NCBI GenBank assembly: GCA_023389275.1
Contig: JAEWEN010000036.1
Span: 1-30,816 of the forward strand
From: Bacillota bacterium
GTDB taxonomy: Bacteria > Bacillota > Clostridia > Clostridiales > Caloramatoraceae
DNA: 30,816 nt
Direction of reading: 5' to 3'
The translations under genes and the position numbers were made by a program. Below, piece by piece: positions 28,719-30,816 of this stretch. The notes beneath the pieces were generated by a model. The model did not search any database, was not told the DNA's origin, and saw nothing but the letters and a program-made list of their open reading frames with translations. Every line of letters starts with the position of its first letter. Within the stretch, counting starts at the first letter, position 1.

Positions 28719-29212
28719 GCTTCGAAGTCAACTTTAACAAGTTTACCTTTTTCACCAATTGTAATTTTAGTAATTTTTGAAAGTTTCTTTTCATCATTTA
28801 TTTTAGCGCATTCAATAACTTGGAATACTTTGGAAGTATCTCCGTTAGCTTTAAACACATCTCTTAAAACCTTATTTACTGCATATGGATGATCTGGGTC
28901 TTTTATAGTTATTAGTGATGAATTAGGAATTTTTATTGTTTCACAAACAAGTTTTTCAAAGTCGATATCCTTAAGGTCTGGAATAATATAATATTCAGCT
29001 TCATCCTTTATATCATCAAATCCTTTAACTTGCTTTATTTTAGCACTTCCTTTTGCAACGGCACTTATAGTAGCCATTAGTGGAAGAATCCCCCATCCCT
29101 TATGTCCAGAAACTATAACGTTATCTTTATTCATAACAGCTTCCTCAATGTAATTTGCATGAGCTTCGCTCATGAAAGCAGAATCAACAAGTTTTTTTAG
29201 CATTGGATTCAT
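28715..29212 (-). CDS. Unassigned protein, T2SS/T4P ATPase-like fold fragment with degenerate P-loop
   Basis: 165 residues. The segment 'YIEEAVMNKDNVIVSGHKGWGILPLMATISAVAK' (in part) has the layout of the CpaF/GspE-type secretion NTPase start, where 'NVLISGGTGSGKTTLL' holds the P-loop. Here the loop is 'SGHKGWGILP' (35-44), so Lys and Ser/Thr of Walker A are replaced and ATP hydrolysis is unlikely. 'DAEYYIIPDLKDIDFEKLV' and 'NSSLITIKDPDHPYAVNKVL' follow as strand-loop repeats. The protein is far shorter than a secretion ATPase and no pilus genes are near. The resemblance is weak and inferred by eye. AGGGGGT precedes the ATG at 29212. Cytosolic. Confidence 0.65.
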   Translation of the reverse strand: MNPMLKKLVDSAFMSEAHANYIEEAVMNKDNVIVSGHKGWGILPLMATISAVAKGSAKIKQVKGFDDIKDEAEYYIIPDLKDIDFEKLVCETIKIPNSSLITIKDPDHPYAVNKVLRDVFKANGDTSKVFQVIECAKINDEKKLSKITKITIGEKGKLVKVDFEA

Positions 29213-29417
29213 AGAATATACCCCCTAAAAATTTATGTATTGAAATAATTTATAAATTATTTCAATTTCATATATATCACCAATATGATAACATCTTTTA
29301 ACAATTAATTCAAAGTGCAAATTAGATACATAGTTATATCATTTTAAAGATAAGTAGAGCAAATTGGAAAAATAAGAAAATTTTCATAAATATCGAGAAA
29401 ACATATTTCTATAATAG

Positions 29418-29445
29418 TTGTAATTTACAAAAACAATAGTATAAT
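29418..29445 (+). promoter_or_regulatory. Promoter of the dicarboxylate/amino acid symporter gene
   Basis: TTGTAA (29418-29423), 16-bp spacer, TATAAT (29440-29445). Start near 29452. The rest of the 29213-29482 intergenic region is AT-rich with no other feature recognised. Confidence 0.7.
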
Positions 29446-29482
29446 GATTACGGGTAAATTTAATATGTAAGGAAGTGAAAGT

Positions 29483-30664
29483 GTGAAAAAAAGAAAAATA
29501 GGACTAGTTCCAAAGTTAATTTTAGGTATAATTTTAGGTATTTTAATTGGTAATTTTACACCACAAGTAGTTGTAAGAAGTTTTGTAACATTTAGTGGGA
29601 TTTTTTCAGCATTTTTAAAGTTTGTTATACCTTTTATAATTTTAGGTTTTATTGTAGCAGGAATTGCTGACTTAACTAAAGGTGCAGGTAAGCTTTTAGG
29701 AATAACTACAGGAATATCATACGCATCAACTATTATAGCAGGTATAATAGCATATTTTATTGCTACGTTTATATTCCCAAACTTTATAACATCTAATGCA
29801 ATTGAAAAAATAGGAGACCCTAATGCAGGAATGCTTGAACCATTTTTTTCAGTGCCTTTATCTCCAGTAATGGACGTTACAACAGCAATAGTATTTGCTT
29901 TTATGTTAGGGCTTGGTATATCTAAGCTTAGAAGTAATGGGAAAGGTGAAGGACTATATAATATTGCCTTAGATTTTCAAGAAATAATAAAGGATACATT
30001 GTCATTAATTATAATACCTCTTCTTCCTGTATATATAGCAGGAACATTTGCTAATATAACATATTCAGGACAGGTTTTTGGTATATTAAATATTTTCTGG
30101 AAGGTATTTTTAGTTGTAGTACCACTTCAAATAATATATATATGTACAATGTTTATAATTGCAGGAGCTATTTCAGGTAAAAACCCTTTTATAATGATAA
30201 GAAATCAAGTTTCTGGATATTTAACAGCAATAGGTACACAATCATCTGCAGCTACTATACCTGTTAATGTAGCATGTGCAGAAAAAAATGGAGTAACTAA
30301 GCAGATTAGAGAATTTGTTGTTCCACTATGTGCAACTATTCATTTAGCTGGAAGTATAATTTCTTTAATGTCATTTTCAGTTGCAATTTTAATGATGAGT
30401 AGTATGAATTATTCTTTATCAACAATGTTACCATTTTTATTTATACTTGGGATAGCAATGGTTGCAGCACCAGGAGCACCAGGAGGTGCAGTTATGAGTG
30501 CACTACCTTTTCTACCAATGATAGGTATACCTACAGAATCAGGACTTGCTAGCTTAATGATAGCTTTATATATAACTCAAGATAGTTTTGGAACAGCTGC
30601 TAATGTTTCAGGAGATAATGCTATAGCAGTTATAATAGATAAAATACATTCTAAATTAAAATAA
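29483..30664 (+). CDS. Dicarboxylate/amino acid:cation symporter (DAACS family)
   Basis: 393 residues, a membrane protein with about eight membrane helices plus two re-entrant hairpins. 'GLVPKLILGIILGILIGN' opens the protein; 'FLKFVIPFIILGFI' is helix 2. Hairpin 1 holds 'AIGTQSSAATIPV', the Ser-rich substrate loop; helix 7 has 'ATIHLAGSI' in place of the usual NMDGT block; hairpin 2 has 'AAPGAPGGA'; helix 8 has 'TQDSFGTAANVSGDNAI' with the Asp and Asn that bind the substrate amino group and sodium. The Arg that selects acidic side chains in glutamate carriers is not evident, so the substrate may be a neutral amino acid or another compound. GTG start with AAGGAAGTG upstream. Followed by a terminator. 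Confidence 0.9.
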   Translation: MKKRKIGLVPKLILGIILGILIGNFTPQVVVRSFVTFSGIFSAFLKFVIPFIILGFIVAGIADLTKGAGKLLGITTGISYASTIIAGIIAYFIATFIFPNFITSNAIEKIGDPNAGMLEPFFSVPLSPVMDVTTAIVFAFMLGLGISKLRSNGKGEGLYNIALDFQEIIKDTLSLIIIPLLPVYIAGTFANITYSGQVFGILNIFWKVFLVVVPLQIIYICTMFIIAGAISGKNPFIMIRNQVSGYLTAIGTQSSAATIPVNVACAEKNGVTKQIREFVVPLCATIHLAGSIISLMSFSVAILMMSSMNYSLSTMLPFLFILGIAMVAAPGAPGGAVMSALPFLPMIGIPTESGLASLMIALYITQDSFGTAANVSGDNAIAVIIDKIHSKLK

Positions 30665-30670
30665 AAAAAG

Positions 30671-30705
30671 AAGCGATTAAGGGAGTTAAACTTAATCGCT
30701 TTTAA
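30671..30705 (+). terminator. Terminator of the symporter gene
   Basis: AAGCGATTAAG (30671-30681) pairs with CTTAATCGCTT (30691-30701), followed by TTAAA. The remaining 110 bases to the end of the window contain no feature recognised. Confidence 0.85.
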
Positions 30706-30816
30706 ATATTATAAATATGTTTTGGGGTAAAAAGTTTAAATGAATATGCAATCAGTATGGTTTTAAATTCCTTATACATGATTTGGCTTCGAGATAATAA
30801 TAAAATTTTAAAGTGT

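Overview
The window is very AT-rich, with dense short operons, strong AGGAGG-type ribosome binding sites and many hairpin plus T-run terminators. Gene content points to a strictly anaerobic, spore-forming Firmicute close to Clostridium sensu stricto: class I hybrid-cluster protein, CotF-like coat proteins, a DUF1836 regulator, a DUF134/Mrp/MinD-ferredoxin cluster and an ECF transporter S component. No species can be named from the sequence alone.

Layout. 1-2858: 3' end of htpG, a Mn-type sodA, a DUF1836 regulator divergent from an SGNH hydrolase, and two small CotF-like coat proteins. 2983-7110: a seven-gene, tightly spaced operon resembling the 'orange protein' (ORP) clusters of anaerobes (Mrp/NBP35 ATPase, NifX-like protein, two MinD ATPases with inserted 2x[4Fe-4S] ferredoxins, second NifX-like protein, Fur-family regulator, DUF134 regulator). 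Its promoter is bracketed by a perfect 10-bp inverted repeat. 7151-9795: a chemoreceptor with a sensor-like domain at its C-terminus, divergent from a putative heavy-metal exporter that has a near-consensus Fur box. 9941-14219: an orphan trpB split by a 3,061-bp group II intron. 14270-19107: an unknown protein, a tandem [2Fe-2S] protein, a ClC antiporter, a DEAD-box helicase, an ECF S component and a rhodanese. 19210-22761: bioY-bioB-bioD-bioA behind a BirA box. 22770-27491: hcp divergent from a Crp/Fnr regulator that is followed by an ABC-2 exporter and mnmM. 27669-30664: mnmH, a protein with a degenerate P-loop, and a DAACS symporter.

The accessory part is the intron (10371-13431). Its ends, domain V, EBS1/IBS1 and EBS2/IBS2 pairings can all be read, and exact removal gives one uninterrupted 405-codon trpB frame. 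The intron-encoded reverse transcriptase (RT-maturase-HNH) is intact. Unusually, a second gene sits upstream of the RT: a 68-residue protein of unknown family with a perfect Shine-Dalgarno sequence locked in a hairpin, followed by a terminator-like hairpin. This cargo-like module is the most likely undescribed element in the window.

Regulatory logic readable in the sequence includes the Fur box before the metal exporter, the BirA box before bioY, a 16-bp Crp/Fnr-type palindrome between hcp and its divergent regulator, and a 17-bp palindrome between the DUF1836 gene and the SGNH hydrolase.
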